64,000 bases of DNA from Lachnocurva sp029100405. GTDB taxonomy: Bacteria > Bacillota > Clostridia > Lachnospirales > Lachnospiraceae. Where the stretch lies: positions 124,001 to 188,000 of the forward strand of contig JBJYZC010000003.1 of the NCBI GenBank assembly GCA_046263755.1. Reading direction: 5' to 3'. The notes beneath the pieces were generated by a model. That model was not told the DNA's origin, searched no databases, and saw nothing but the letters and a program-made list of their open reading frames with translations. Positions 32,877-41,029 of the stretch are shown here, piece after piece. The position numbers and the translations under genes are program-made. Numbering within the stretch: position 1 is the stretch's first letter; every line of letters begins with the position of its first letter.

Positions 32877-34059
32877 TGTTTTCGTCTGCTTTCTTCCCGG
32901 CTCTTAACTCTGTAACAAATTCCTCGATCCGATCGACCGCCTTCTCCAGATCTTCCAGAGAATAGGCATAAGAGATCCGGATAAATCCCTCGCCACAGTC
33001 ACCGAAGGCAGTCCCCGGTACGACGGCGACCTTCTTAGTCTTCAGAAGTTGTGTTGCAAATTCATCACTGGTCATCCCGAATTCCTTGATGGAAGGGAAG
33101 ATATAGAAGGCCCCGAAAGGCTCGAAGCACTGGAGCTGCATCTTCTTGAAACGGTCCATGAGATAGCGGCGGCGGTGGTCATACTCCTCCCGCATCTTGT
33201 CGACCTCATCCTGACAGTTTCTTAATGCCTCCACTGCCGCATACTGGCTGTTGGTCGGTGCACACATGATGGCAAACTGATGAATCTTCAACATCTGAGA
33301 CAGAAGTTCCCGCGGGGCACAGGCATAACCCAGCCGCCAGCCGGTCATGGCATAAGCCTTGGAAAAGCCGTTGATATAGACCGTCCGTTCCTTCATGCCG
33401 GGCAAGGCAGCAATGGACACATGCTTTTCCAGATAAGTCAGTTCCGAATAGATCTCGTCTGTAAGAATAAAGAGGTCGTGTTTCTTCACCACTTCGGCAA
33501 CCGCTTCCAGATCAGCTTTCTCCATGACGGCGCCCGTCGGGTTGTTGGGATAAGGAAGGATCAGGACCTTGGTCCTTTCCGTGATCGCATCCTCCAGCTC
33601 CTCTGCCGTCAACCGGAATTCATTCTCCTCTTTCAGAGGAATGTAGACCGGTTTTCCACCTGCCAGGATCGTGCAGGGTCCGTAACTCACATAAGATGGC
33701 TGAGGAATCAACACCTCATCCCCCGGATCCAGCATGGCACGGAGAGCCACATCAATGGCCTCCGATCCGCCGACGGTTACCATGATTTCAGAGCTCGGGC
33801 TGTAATAGAGCTGATAGCGGCGCTCCAGATATTTGGAGATCTCCTCCCGAAGCTGCTTCAAACCGGTATTCGACGTATAGAAAGTCCGCCCCTGTTCCAG
33901 GGAATAGATCGCCTCATCACGGATCCTCCAGGGCGTGTCGAAGTCCGGTTCGCCTACGCCAAGAGAAATCGCATCATCCATTTCATTTACGATATCGAAG
34001 AATTTCCGGATCCCGGAGGGAGCGATCCCCGTGATCGTCTGATTCACCATACTTCTCAT
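32860..34059 (-). CDS. Class I/II PLP-dependent aminotransferase (aromatic/PatA-like)
   Basis: 399 residues. Fold-type I aminotransferase with the pyridine-ring Asp region NNPTGAVM...LTDEIYSELTY, PLP lysine in YINGFSKAYAMTGWRLGYA, and phosphate-contacting arginines. It resembles the aspartate/aromatic aminotransferase subgroup annotated as PatA or AspC-like. The substrate is unresolved. The next upstream gene, an Lrp/AsnC regulator only 28 bp away in the same direction, supports an amino-acid-responsive role. Its end overlaps ecfA1. Confidence 0.85.
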   Translation of the reverse strand: MRSMVNQTITGIAPSGIRKFFDIVNEMDDAISLGVGEPDFDTPWRIRDEAIYSLEQGRTFYTSNTGLKQLREEISKYLERRYQLYYSPSSEIMVTVGGSEAIDVALRAMLDPGDEVLIPQPSYVSYGPCTILAGGKPVYIPLKEENEFRLTAEELEDAITERTKVLILPYPNNPTGAVMEKADLEAVAEVVKKHDLFILTDEIYSELTYLEKHVSIAALPGMKERTVYINGFSKAYAMTGWRLGYACAPRELLSQMLKIHQFAIMCAPTNSQYAAVEALRNCQDEVDKMREEYDHRRRYLMDRFKKMQLQCFEPFGAFYIFPSIKEFGMTSDEFATQLLKTKKVAVVPGTAFGDCGEGFIRISYAYSLEDLEKAVDRIEEFVTELRAGKKADENSGRQE

Positions 34060-34087
34060 AACAAAAGTTCCTGCCCTTTCCTCTGCA

Positions 34088-34570
34088 TCACAAAGACATC
34101 TTCATCCGTTCTTCCTTGGGAACATCCACCATGATGGTACCCTGTTCCTTGTAATTCTTCAGAATGAAATTCGTCTTAGTGGAGAAGACAGAATCCAGAA
34201 CAGACAATTTCTGGGAAACAAAGTCCGCAATCTCCCGTAAGGACTTGCCCTCCAGAATGACCATGAAATCAAAGCCGCCGGAGATCAGATAGACATCGCT
34301 GACTTCAGGGAAGTTATAGATCCTCTGAGCGATTTTATCAAAACCGCTGCCTCTCTGAGGAGTCACACGGACCTCAATCATGGCCTTAGCCTTCTCGACG
34401 CCGGCCTTTTCCCAGTTGATCAATGTATGATAACCGCAGATGATGTGCTTATTTTCCATATCTTCCAGGCAGTTCAATACCGCCGCCTCATCTTCCCCAA
34501 GAATGACCGCGAGCTCATGAAGATCGATCCTGCTGTTTTTTTCAATGTAATTTAAGATCTTTTCCTGCAT
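34088..34570 (-). CDS. Lrp/AsnC-family transcriptional regulator
   Basis: 160 residues. AGGAG is eight bases from the ATG at 34570 but only two from an ATG at 34576, so the former is preferred. N-terminal winged helix (KILNYIEKNSRIDLHELAVILGEDEAAVLNCLEDME) with a central RAM/AsnC ligand domain (VRVTPQRGSGFDKIAQRIYNFPEVSDVYLISGGFDFMVILEG). It likely senses an amino acid and controls the adjacent aminotransferase. Its 5' end overlaps the upstream AIR-synthase-like gene. Confidence 0.88.
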   Translation of the reverse strand: MQEKILNYIEKNSRIDLHELAVILGEDEAAVLNCLEDMENKHIICGYHTLINWEKAGVEKAKAMIEVRVTPQRGSGFDKIAQRIYNFPEVSDVYLISGGFDFMVILEGKSLREIADFVSQKLSVLDSVFSTKTNFILKNYKEQGTIMVDVPKEERMKMSL

Positions 34571-35136
34571 TTCCATTTCTCCTCTTCCTTTCCTTCGGAT
34601 ATTTCCTTACTTCTGACCCTCTCCAGGAATCGTTTCTCCCTTCCATGATCAAAAAGAAGGATTCTTCCCTTGTCAGATGTCAATGCTCCGACCGTGGCCG
34701 CTCGGAAGCCCAGTCGCTTGAAATACTCTGTGATGGAGCGACCGTTTTCTGAAAGTATAACCCAGGAGCCGGCAGAGTCAAGCCGATATGGATCAATATT
34801 CAGAAATTCTGCGATTTCCACCGTTTCCTGATGGATCGGGATTTCTCCTATATCCGCAGAAAGTCCGGATCGCAAGGCCTCCCCGGCCTTCCAGAGATCC
34901 GCTTCGATTCCTCCCGGTCCACCCTCGCAAATATAGACCAGTCCGAAATCTTCCTCCGACATCTCCTTCACAGAAAAAGCCAGCCGCTTCGGATCCTCCT
35001 TCGACAGGATCTGATCTGCCCCTTCCAGAAAAGAAGCAGGAAAATTTTTCTCCAGAAGCTCTCGATTTGCATGAAGGATATGGAAGGTTCCGGCCAATCC
35101 AACCGAACCTGCAATCGTAATGTCTGCTTTTTGCAC
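34552..35136 (-). CDS. Stand-alone AIR-synthase-related C-terminal domain protein
   Basis: 194 residues from GTG 35136, chosen because GGAAGGGAG sits six bases upstream; an ATG at 35163 has no ribosome binding site. The sequence resembles the C-terminal domain of the PurM/HypE/SelD/ThiL superfamily (GLVYICEGGPGGIEADLWKAGEAL, then PYRLDSAGSWVIL, then GFRAATVGALT), without the N-terminal ATP-binding half. It could bind a nucleotide-like ligand, but catalysis is unlikely alone. It is placed between VanW and an Lrp regulator it overlaps by about 20 bases. Confidence 0.6.
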   Translation of the reverse strand: MQKADITIAGSVGLAGTFHILHANRELLEKNFPASFLEGADQILSKEDPKRLAFSVKEMSEEDFGLVYICEGGPGGIEADLWKAGEALRSGLSADIGEIPIHQETVEIAEFLNIDPYRLDSAGSWVILSENGRSITEYFKRLGFRAATVGALTSDKGRILLFDHGREKRFLERVRSKEISEGKEEEKWKCRKRS

Positions 35137-35165
35137 GAAAGGCTCCCTTCCTCTTTTGTTCATGC

Positions 35166-36848
35166 TTATTGAGATGCGCCACTCACTGCATTCCTGGCAT
35201 CTTCATAAGCCTTCTTTGCTTTCTCATCATCCGGATTGTCTTCTGCCACTTCCTTCAGGGCTTTCAATTGTTCCGTCTGATACAGGGTGTCCGGCCGGAC
35301 ACTTACCCCGGTATACTGCTGGATCGCCGCCATGATCCTGGTATCATCCTGGCTCTTTACGGCATCCTGCAAAGCCGCCGTGACCGCCGGATCCCCGGAC
35401 TGGACGCCAACCGAGTATTCTGCATCAACTTCCCGGTAATTGGACTTATTCTGCACCTTGGTCGATTCCACATTATTGTCGATCGTGACTGTCTTGATCA
35501 ACTGGTAGACATATCCGGTACTGCCGCTTTTGGTCTTCTGAAGGGTCCCTGCGGGGAGCGATGGATCCGCCTTATATTTGTTCTTGATCGGTGTCTCGGA
35601 AACCAGATGATTGTCAAAAGAAACCTTCCGATTGGCCGGCCGGGTCTCCTTACCGTAAATATTGACTGTAAGTGCCGAATCCGTTGCCACTTCTTCAATA
35701 TAGACCGGAGCGCTGGTACTGTTCTTAAATTCCAGATCCTTCAGAGCATAGGTCCCATCCGAAGAGCCTGCAGTCGCTGCATCAAAAGACAAAGGGACAT
35801 AATGAACCGGCATGGAATGTGCGGCACGGTTTTCAATGGCAAGTTCCGCCAGAAGAGCCGCATTGTAAGTGGTCGAGGAAACCTGGCAGACGCCGCCGCC
35901 CTCCTCGTTCACGACCTCACCGTCGGAATAGGCAGCCGCCGTTGCATAGCCATTGGCTGCTGAAAGAGGAGAAACCGTCTGAAAAAAGGAAATGCTGTCG
36001 CCCGGATAGAGGATCTTCCCATTCATCAGAGCAGCCGCTCTCTGTATATTGATCCTCCGCCCATTGGTTGAGTTCTGATATTCCGTGGTATAGCTTCCAA
36101 GGAGATCATGAACCTGGGACAGTTCTGCTTTGCTTCCGCGGGGTTTCGCCTCTTCAGTAGTAAGTTTGATCGTCACAGGACTCTTAGATCCTGTGGTCCA
36201 TTTTTGATCAAAAAAAGCCTCCAGAACCTCAAGCGATGGATCAATATTCAAACTGCTTCCGGAAGTCCCGGGGACAAAGGTGAAGACACCATTGGAAAGA
36301 GACAAGCCGTTGTCTACGGCCGGATGGGATAAATCGGCAGATCTTGCAGTCAAAAGCGCCCTGGCCGTATCGCTCTTCAATCCGTAGGAAAGCTTAAAAT
36401 CCTTCCCTTTCCCCGATTGCAGCGCCTTCTGATTCAGGAAACGTTCTGCCGGATTTCCCTTCTTGCCATAATGCATGGCTTTTGAAATCAGATCGCTGTT
36501 CACCGTTTCCAGGCCAAGATCCGAAGCCTTAACGGTGATCGTCTTGTCCGAAGCCTGCAAAGTAACATCTCTCGTTCCCTCTGCTTTCAAAAGATCAGAA
36601 ATGACTGCCTCTGCCTCATGGGCCGTCATACCGGAGACATCTTTTCCTTCTATGGAGATTCCCTTGGGAATGGTGGAAACAGTGTTTTTTCCCGAATTAT
36701 CTGCCATAACCGTCCGAGAGCCGAGAGCCTTGCCGGCTGAAAAAAGGCAGAAAACTCCTATTCCTGCAAAAAGCAATCCGGTCAGAATGCCAGAATGCAA
36801 GCCGGTCGACCATCTAAAAGGAGTTACTTTCAGGCTCTTTTTCTTCAT
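35166..36848 (-). CDS. VanW-family protein with N-terminal membrane anchor
   Basis: 560 residues. A hydrophobic N-terminal segment (about residues 18-42) anchors an extracytoplasmic protein. Two regions resemble putative peptidoglycan-binding domains (KGISIEGKDVSGMTAHEAEAVI and a second one around residues 165-230). The VanW core has GDSISFFQTVSPLSAANGYATA and EEGGGVCQVSSTTYNAALLAELAI. A charged helical tail follows. VanW proteins associate with the cell wall and some glycopeptide-resistance clusters, but no van genes are here, so a general wall function is more likely. Confidence 0.88.
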   Translation of the reverse strand: MKKKSLKVTPFRWSTGLHSGILTGLLFAGIGVFCLFSAGKALGSRTVMADNSGKNTVSTIPKGISIEGKDVSGMTAHEAEAVISDLLKAEGTRDVTLQASDKTITVKASDLGLETVNSDLISKAMHYGKKGNPAERFLNQKALQSGKGKDFKLSYGLKSDTARALLTARSADLSHPAVDNGLSLSNGVFTFVPGTSGSSLNIDPSLEVLEAFFDQKWTTGSKSPVTIKLTTEEAKPRGSKAELSQVHDLLGSYTTEYQNSTNGRRINIQRAAALMNGKILYPGDSISFFQTVSPLSAANGYATAAAYSDGEVVNEEGGGVCQVSSTTYNAALLAELAIENRAAHSMPVHYVPLSFDAATAGSSDGTYALKDLEFKNSTSAPVYIEEVATDSALTVNIYGKETRPANRKVSFDNHLVSETPIKNKYKADPSLPAGTLQKTKSGSTGYVYQLIKTVTIDNNVESTKVQNKSNYREVDAEYSVGVQSGDPAVTAALQDAVKSQDDTRIMAAIQQYTGVSVRPDTLYQTEQLKALKEVAEDNPDDEKAKKAYEDARNAVSGASQ

Positions 36849-36855
36849 ATTTCCC

Positions 36856-36936
36856 TCAGATCATAAATGAAACGATCATGGTAACAACCATTGTAACAAT
36901 TAAGACCATGGAAACCATGGCAAATACTTTTCTCAT
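36856..36936 (-). CDS. Tiny single-pass membrane peptide (26 aa)
   Basis: The ATG at 36936 opens a 26-codon frame (MRKVFAMVSM...VSFMI, then TGA) that is a basic start followed by one continuous hydrophobic helix. It ends eight bases before the vanW start. No strong ribosome binding site is visible. The pattern resembles very small membrane proteins such as Prli42-like peptides, but no homology can be claimed. Confidence 0.35.
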   Translation of the reverse strand: MRKVFAMVSMVLIVTMVVTMIVSFMI

Positions 36937-37025
36937 TTGATTTGGATTTTTCAACTTTTTTCTTTCTATCGAATCGAATCATTACAGTTATGTACTATTC
37001 TACCATAACCATGCAAGATGCCGCT

Positions 37026-37667
37026 CTAGCGATCTGTCCGATCTTTGGAATTGCAATATTCCCTCAGGGGGCAGGTCTTACACTTGGGATTCCTGGCTGT
37101 ACAGGTTTCCCGCCCGAAGGTAATGAGCCAGAGATTCCAGGAGATCCAATACTCCCTGGGCAGAACCTTCATCAGATCATATTCCACCTGTGTGGGATCC
37201 GTCTTCTTCGTCAGGCCCAGTCTCCTGGAGATCCGACCCACATGCGTATCCACAACGATCGATGGCTGATGAAATATATGGCCACGCACTACATTTGCTG
37301 TCTTTCTGCCAACACCGGGAAGCGAAGTCAGATCCTCCAGAGAGGAAGGCACTTCCCCGCCGAAGTCTGAGACCAGCTTTTTCGCACAGGCGATCAGATT
37401 TTTGGCCTTGTTATGATAGAAGCCACAGGAATGGATCGCCTTCTCCATGTCCGGCTGCTTTGCCTCTGCAAAAGCATAGACATCCGGATATTTCCGGAAG
37501 AGATCCGGTGTCACCTGATTGACGCGGGCATCCGTACACTGGGCGGAAAGCACAGTCGCAACCAAGAGTTCCCAGGCATTCCGATAATCCAGAGTTGCCT
37601 CCGTGAGGTCCCCATAGGTCTGATCGAGCGCTTCCAGAATATGAGCGATGCGTTCTTTTTTCGTCAT
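37026..37667 (-). CDS. nth: Endonuclease III
   Basis: 213 residues from the ATG preceded by GGAG at eight bases (37667). A longer frame exists upstream without support. DNA glycosylase/AP lyase for oxidised pyrimidines: helix-hairpin-helix LTSLPGVGRKTANVV with the catalytic Lys, catalytic Asp in VVDTHVGRIS, and a C-terminal 4Fe-4S motif C-x6-C-x2-C-x5-C (CTARNPKCKTCPLREYC). A small set of 14-bp gacagccatt repeats lies at 37819-37857 upstream. Confidence 0.95.
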   Translation of the reverse strand: MTKKERIAHILEALDQTYGDLTEATLDYRNAWELLVATVLSAQCTDARVNQVTPDLFRKYPDVYAFAEAKQPDMEKAIHSCGFYHNKAKNLIACAKKLVSDFGGEVPSSLEDLTSLPGVGRKTANVVRGHIFHQPSIVVDTHVGRISRRLGLTKKTDPTQVEYDLMKVLPREYWISWNLWLITFGRETCTARNPKCKTCPLREYCNSKDRTDR

Positions 37668-37878
37668 TAAAGTCTCCATTCCACCGCCAGGGCCGGCGGC
37701 AAACATCATAAAACCCCAGGCTCTTTATTAAGCCTTTCAATACAAGAAAAAGCCATGGAAGTTCCATCCTCCACAGCCCCTCTTTATTCTTTCATTCATT
37801 TCTGTCCTGTTTCTATCCTGACAACCATTCCTGACAGCCATTCATGACAGCCATTGCAGGGATAGAAAGGACCCCCGG

Positions 37879-38457
37879 CTAAACTAAGATGACATTTCCA
37901 AGCAGAATGGTAACTCCGGCCAGGAAAAGTACGATTGCTCCGATGATATAGATCTTGTTCTTCGCTTCGAAGCCGAAGTTGTAGCCGACATAAATCCCGC
38001 AGAATACGGCGAAGAAGGAGAACAGAATGATCATAAATAACATAAACCAGAGATTGGATCCGATCAGCTTGCAGGCCAGTCCGGCAAAAATCGTATAGAC
38101 GGAAGATACCGCGATGATCTGGACATACTGCTTAACTGTGATCTCCCTCCGGCATTCATCGACGAATTCGCTTCGAATCGCCTTCACCATCAGGCGGACT
38201 CCCAGAAGGAGAAAAATAATCGCAGAAAGGAGATAGCCTGCCCGGTGAGGATTCGAGATCCCCAGGAACTTTTCCAGGCCAAAACCGATCAGGCAGCCCC
38301 CATAGAAAAAGATGCACTGCAAAAGCACCACTAATGTCGTTACTGCAAAAAGTTTTTTCTTCTGGATCTTCTGAAGCATCGCACCCTGAACTTCCATAGA
38401 AGCCAGCATATCCAAGCTGATCCCCGCTATCACCAATATATTTTCAAGCCAAACCAT
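37879..38457 (-). CDS. MntP-like putative manganese efflux membrane protein
   Basis: 192 residues, about six hydrophobic helices arranged as two halves. The first helix contains LVIAGISLDMLASMEVQGAML, resembling the acidic DxxA transport signature of MntP; the second-half counterpart (VSSVYTIFAGLACKLIGS) lacks the acid. Ion specificity is therefore inferred. It follows a TetR gene in the same direction, with a palindromic operator candidate between them. Confidence 0.6.
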   Translation of the reverse strand: MVWLENILVIAGISLDMLASMEVQGAMLQKIQKKKLFAVTTLVVLLQCIFFYGGCLIGFGLEKFLGISNPHRAGYLLSAIIFLLLGVRLMVKAIRSEFVDECRREITVKQYVQIIAVSSVYTIFAGLACKLIGSNLWFMLFMIILFSFFAVFCGIYVGYNFGFEAKNKIYIIGAIVLFLAGVTILLGNVILV

Positions 38458-38548
38458 TGATTCCCTCCGGCATTATTCCTACTTAACGAAACCAGTCTAA
38501 TGATTTCTCAAAGCAGTGGAAATATGCAACCGAACTTTCGTGTATGGA

Positions 38549-38582
38549 CCTGGTATACATTTCTTATAAAATGTATACCAGG
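38549..38582. promoter_or_regulatory. Perfect 14-bp inverted repeat, probable TetR operator
   Basis: CCTGGTATACATTT (38549-38562) and AAATGTATACCAGG (38569-38582) are separated by six bases. A minus-strand promoter-like pair, TTGGCA with a 17-base spacer to TAAGAA, overlaps it, and no T run follows. An operator fits better than a terminator. Confidence 0.6.
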
Positions 38583-38624
38583 CTGCCAATTTCCTGATCC
38601 AAGCCAAACACCCGCAACTGAAGT

Positions 38625-39218
38625 TTAACGAGATCCCAGCTGCTTTGATCGCTGCCCGTTCAGGACATCCGCAATCGAGTGTCCATAGAGATAGACGCAG
38701 ACCTCTGAGACCTCACTTTCCGGTGCCTTCATGCTTTCCAAAGCCCAGGTCGTAATGATATAGCTGATGGATTCCGCATAGAAATCAGCGATTTTCTCAT
38801 TGGTCAGCCATTCATATTTCTGAACCTGTTCGTATTCCCGGTCTTTCATATAAGAAAGGATCAGATCCCTGGCCGACCGTTTCAGAATATCATGAAAAGA
38901 ATTCTGTCCCTCCAGATGGACTGCCTGGATATAGAAAGCTTTCTCCCTCTCCATATTCTTCAAAGCCAGGGTAAGACCTTCCTTCAGCATGCCCCGCCTT
39001 ATGAAGGGATCCATGGGGCCGACCAGATCATTCTGTACGATCCATTCCAAGAGTTCGTACTTATCCTGAAAATGGTTGTAGAAGGTCGGCCGGATCACGC
39101 CGGCCCGATCCGTGATCTCACGGATCGTGATCTTCTCTATGGGCTTTGTGATCGCAATCTCCTTCAGACTTTCTGCCAGAAGGAGATCGATCGCATTGTT
39201 TTTGCTCTGAACCGTCAT
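38625..39218 (-). CDS. TetR-family transcriptional regulator
   Basis: 197 residues from the ATG at 39218 (MTVQSKNN), the usual beginning for this family; an in-frame extension upstream reads into transposon DNA. HTH: KITIREITDRAGVIRPTFYNHFQDKYELLEWI (about residues 27-58). The C-terminal ligand domain is of the DhaS-like type. The end of the IscB element lies only 20-35 bp before the start codon, so the native promoter and ribosome binding site may have been displaced. It likely represses the downstream MntP-like gene. Confidence 0.85.
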   Translation of the reverse strand: MTVQSKNNAIDLLLAESLKEIAITKPIEKITIREITDRAGVIRPTFYNHFQDKYELLEWIVQNDLVGPMDPFIRRGMLKEGLTLALKNMEREKAFYIQAVHLEGQNSFHDILKRSARDLILSYMKDREYEQVQKYEWLTNEKIADFYAESISYIITTWALESMKAPESEVSEVCVYLYGHSIADVLNGQRSKQLGSR

Positions 39219-39268
39219 AAAATCTATGGCGGGGAAACCCACAGGCTTACCTGTGGGAGGAACCGCCT

Positions 39269-40507
39269 TTAACCTACCTTCCTTTGTTCTATAAGATAAC
39301 TACTACGCATTTTTAACAACTTTAAGTTCTTGTATCCTACAGATGCGTTGAGATGTGTTCCGTCTAAAAGCCTCAAATCCATACGCCCTGTTGACCTACG
39401 AGCAAAAATAAAGCATTTCTGCCCTTTCCATAGAACTTTATCGTACAACCGAAACCCTTTCACTTCGTAGGCTGCCTGATTACGTTTACGATAGCCACCT
39501 TTAAGAATGGTGTTCTTGTGTATCTGTCTATTGTGGCAACGGACTTTTTTGTAATAATAGACATCTCCATTGTTAACAGCATTAGGATTACCACTAATGC
39601 AACGAGCATCTATGTAGTGGTCTTTTGGCAAGCCATTTTTAATACGAATATTTTTAGTGATATATCCGTAAGTAAGTTTTACATCCGAATATATCGTTTT
39701 AAGTTTTTCGTACAAAGTCCATCGCATGATACCCATAAACGTGGCATCCTTAAAAGACATTCCTCTATGTATTGTCTTGGGTAGTTTTACAATTCCCTTG
39801 TGATACCCAGTATGACAAGTTTCACATAAAGTAATGAGGTTGTTAGGTGCATTACCGCCTGTCTTACGGCTTTCTATATGATGCACAGTAAGAATTTTGT
39901 CCTTTGACTTTCCGTGACAGCATTGACATTTATGACCGTCACGGAATAGCACATATTCCCTGACATTCCAAAAGCCTAACTGTTCACCTTGTTGATAATC
40001 CGTACCGCTAATTTCAGGATTCTGAATTTTTTGTATATCGAAAGAGGCTACTTCTACTATGATGTTTGAGATAGGCAGTATTTTGTGCACCTTTGCTATC
40101 ATCGTAATGTGAGAATCTACTTTTTGTTTTACAGAGGGTGCCAACCATCCGTCACTACGCTTACGATTATTAAATCTTGGTTTACGGTAACGAAGCTTAC
40201 GATTTCTACGGGAACGTCTTAATTCTCTACGAGTAGAAAGCAAATCTACAATATCGTTTCTAATCTCTACATCTGACTCGAAAAGCACTTTGTTTTTTGT
40301 GGTCGCTGAAAGACCAATATGCTTGCTTCCGCTGTCTACGCCTAAAGTTACCCTTTGCGTATAGTTCGTGCTGCTATACAACAGTTGTATTGTAAACGGA
40401 CACTTATTTACCACCTTTGCTCTGCCTTGCTTTAAGAGAACACGCACTTTAGCATGGTTTTCTGTAGGCATTAAAGGTTGTCCGTTTTGATTCAGTACGT
40501 AAACCAT
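39269..40507 (-). CDS. iscB: IscB RNA-guided endonuclease
   Basis: 412 residues from ATG 40507, seven bases after AAAGGAG (an ATG six bases earlier is too close). Order: N-terminal PLMP domain (GQPLMPTENHAKVRVLL), RuvC-I LGVDSGSKHIGLS (Asp about 58), arginine-rich bridge helix (RRELRRSRRNRKLRYRKPR), RuvC-II IIVEVASFD (Glu about 152), HNH with CQCC...HHIESRKTGGNAPNNL...CETCH, and RuvC-III DHYIDA (His 297, Asp 300). All catalytic residues are present, so RNA-guided double-strand cleavage is plausible. IscB is the ancestor group of Cas9. A structured RNA region lies directly upstream. Confidence 0.93.
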   Translation of the reverse strand: MVYVLNQNGQPLMPTENHAKVRVLLKQGRAKVVNKCPFTIQLLYSSTNYTQRVTLGVDSGSKHIGLSATTKNKVLFESDVEIRNDIVDLLSTRRELRRSRRNRKLRYRKPRFNNRKRSDGWLAPSVKQKVDSHITMIAKVHKILPISNIIVEVASFDIQKIQNPEISGTDYQQGEQLGFWNVREYVLFRDGHKCQCCHGKSKDKILTVHHIESRKTGGNAPNNLITLCETCHTGYHKGIVKLPKTIHRGMSFKDATFMGIMRWTLYEKLKTIYSDVKLTYGYITKNIRIKNGLPKDHYIDARCISGNPNAVNNGDVYYYKKVRCHNRQIHKNTILKGGYRKRNQAAYEVKGFRLYDKVLWKGQKCFIFARRSTGRMDLRLLDGTHLNASVGYKNLKLLKMRSSYLIEQRKVG

Positions 40508-40513
40508 ACGCAT

Positions 40514-40780
40514 TCTCCTTTCTCAAAACCTCGAAAGGTTTTAATTACTCGCTCCGAAGAGCGGTTCGTGTACCATCGCCAATGTTAATGAGAGGTTTAT
40601 GTGCCTGCAACACCGTTCCTATACCACAGAACTGTTTAATCACAGACCTTAGAGCTACAGACTTGGTACTACATCCGTAGGTAACTATGTATTCTCTCTT
40701 AACGTAGTGCCCGAAGCACTTAGGCTACTCACTAAGGGTTGTTAGACAGCCCCACGGGCTTGCCCGTGGGTATTAGTGAG
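40514..40780 (-). ncRNA. Putative IscB omega RNA scaffold
   Basis: This 267-nt gene-free region lies on the 5' side of iscB, where IscB omega RNAs are encoded. Foldable elements: outer arms CTCACTAA/TTAGTGAG enclosing the CCCACGGG hairpin, AGTGC-loop-GCACT (40706-40720, UUCG loop in the minus sense), CGCTC-CGAA-GAGCG (40550-40563), and AAAACC/GGTTTT (about 40525-40542). By analogy the guide would be the 16-20 bases just outside, about 40781-40800. Structure is seen by eye only. Confidence 0.65.
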
Positions 40781-40798
40781 AATCCACCTATTAACCAC

Positions 40799-41029
40799 TC
40801 ACTCATCAAACTCGACCGTGACAAAGAAGCCACGGGGAGTCTCCCGGACATCCACGACCTTTCCCTGGTCAGATTTCAGCCTCTCTACCGTCGGATAATT
40901 TCCGGACATCCCAATGGCATGTTCCAGCGTATAGAAATAAGAATTCGGAAGCTTGGTTTCCTTCACCTTCAAGACATCTCCCGGCTTGGTAAGATTGGGG
41001 CGCTCCATTTTGAATTCCATCTGTCTCAT
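40799..41029 (-). CDS. Small conserved-looking protein of unknown function (76 aa)
   Basis: 76 residues with charged, beta-rich composition (PGDVLKVKETKLPNSYFYTLEHAIG, then GKVVDVRETPRGFFVTVEFDE), no membrane segment and no motif recognised. Its start overlaps the stop of the DUF308 gene by one base, so the two are co-translated. The IscB element begins about 18 bp after its stop, leaving the gene intact. Confidence 0.6.
   Translation of the reverse strand: MRQMEFKMERPNLTKPGDVLKVKETKLPNSYFYTLEHAIGMSGNYPTVERLKSDQGKVVDVRETPRGFFVTVEFDE

Larger units (their letters stand above)
39222..40781 (-). mobile_element. IscB-carrying IS200/IS605-type element (no tnpA)
   Basis: The boundaries are approximate. 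A hairpin CCCACAGG/CCTGTGGG lies at 39238-39257 at the iscB 3' side. A hairpin CCCACGGG/CCCGTGGG lies at 40751-40770 at the 5' side, itself enclosed by TTAGTGAG/CTCACTAA arms (40773-40780 with 40728-40735). Inside are iscB and its omega RNA. No Y1 transposase gene is present, so movement would need one supplied in trans; the window's other IS200/IS605 element has one, with similar hairpins. Confidence 0.8.

Noticed and set aside
38458..38624. yybP-ykoY manganese riboswitch before the MntP-like gene
   Set aside because: The region is dominated by a simple palindrome overlapping a promoter; the conserved riboswitch loops were not found.
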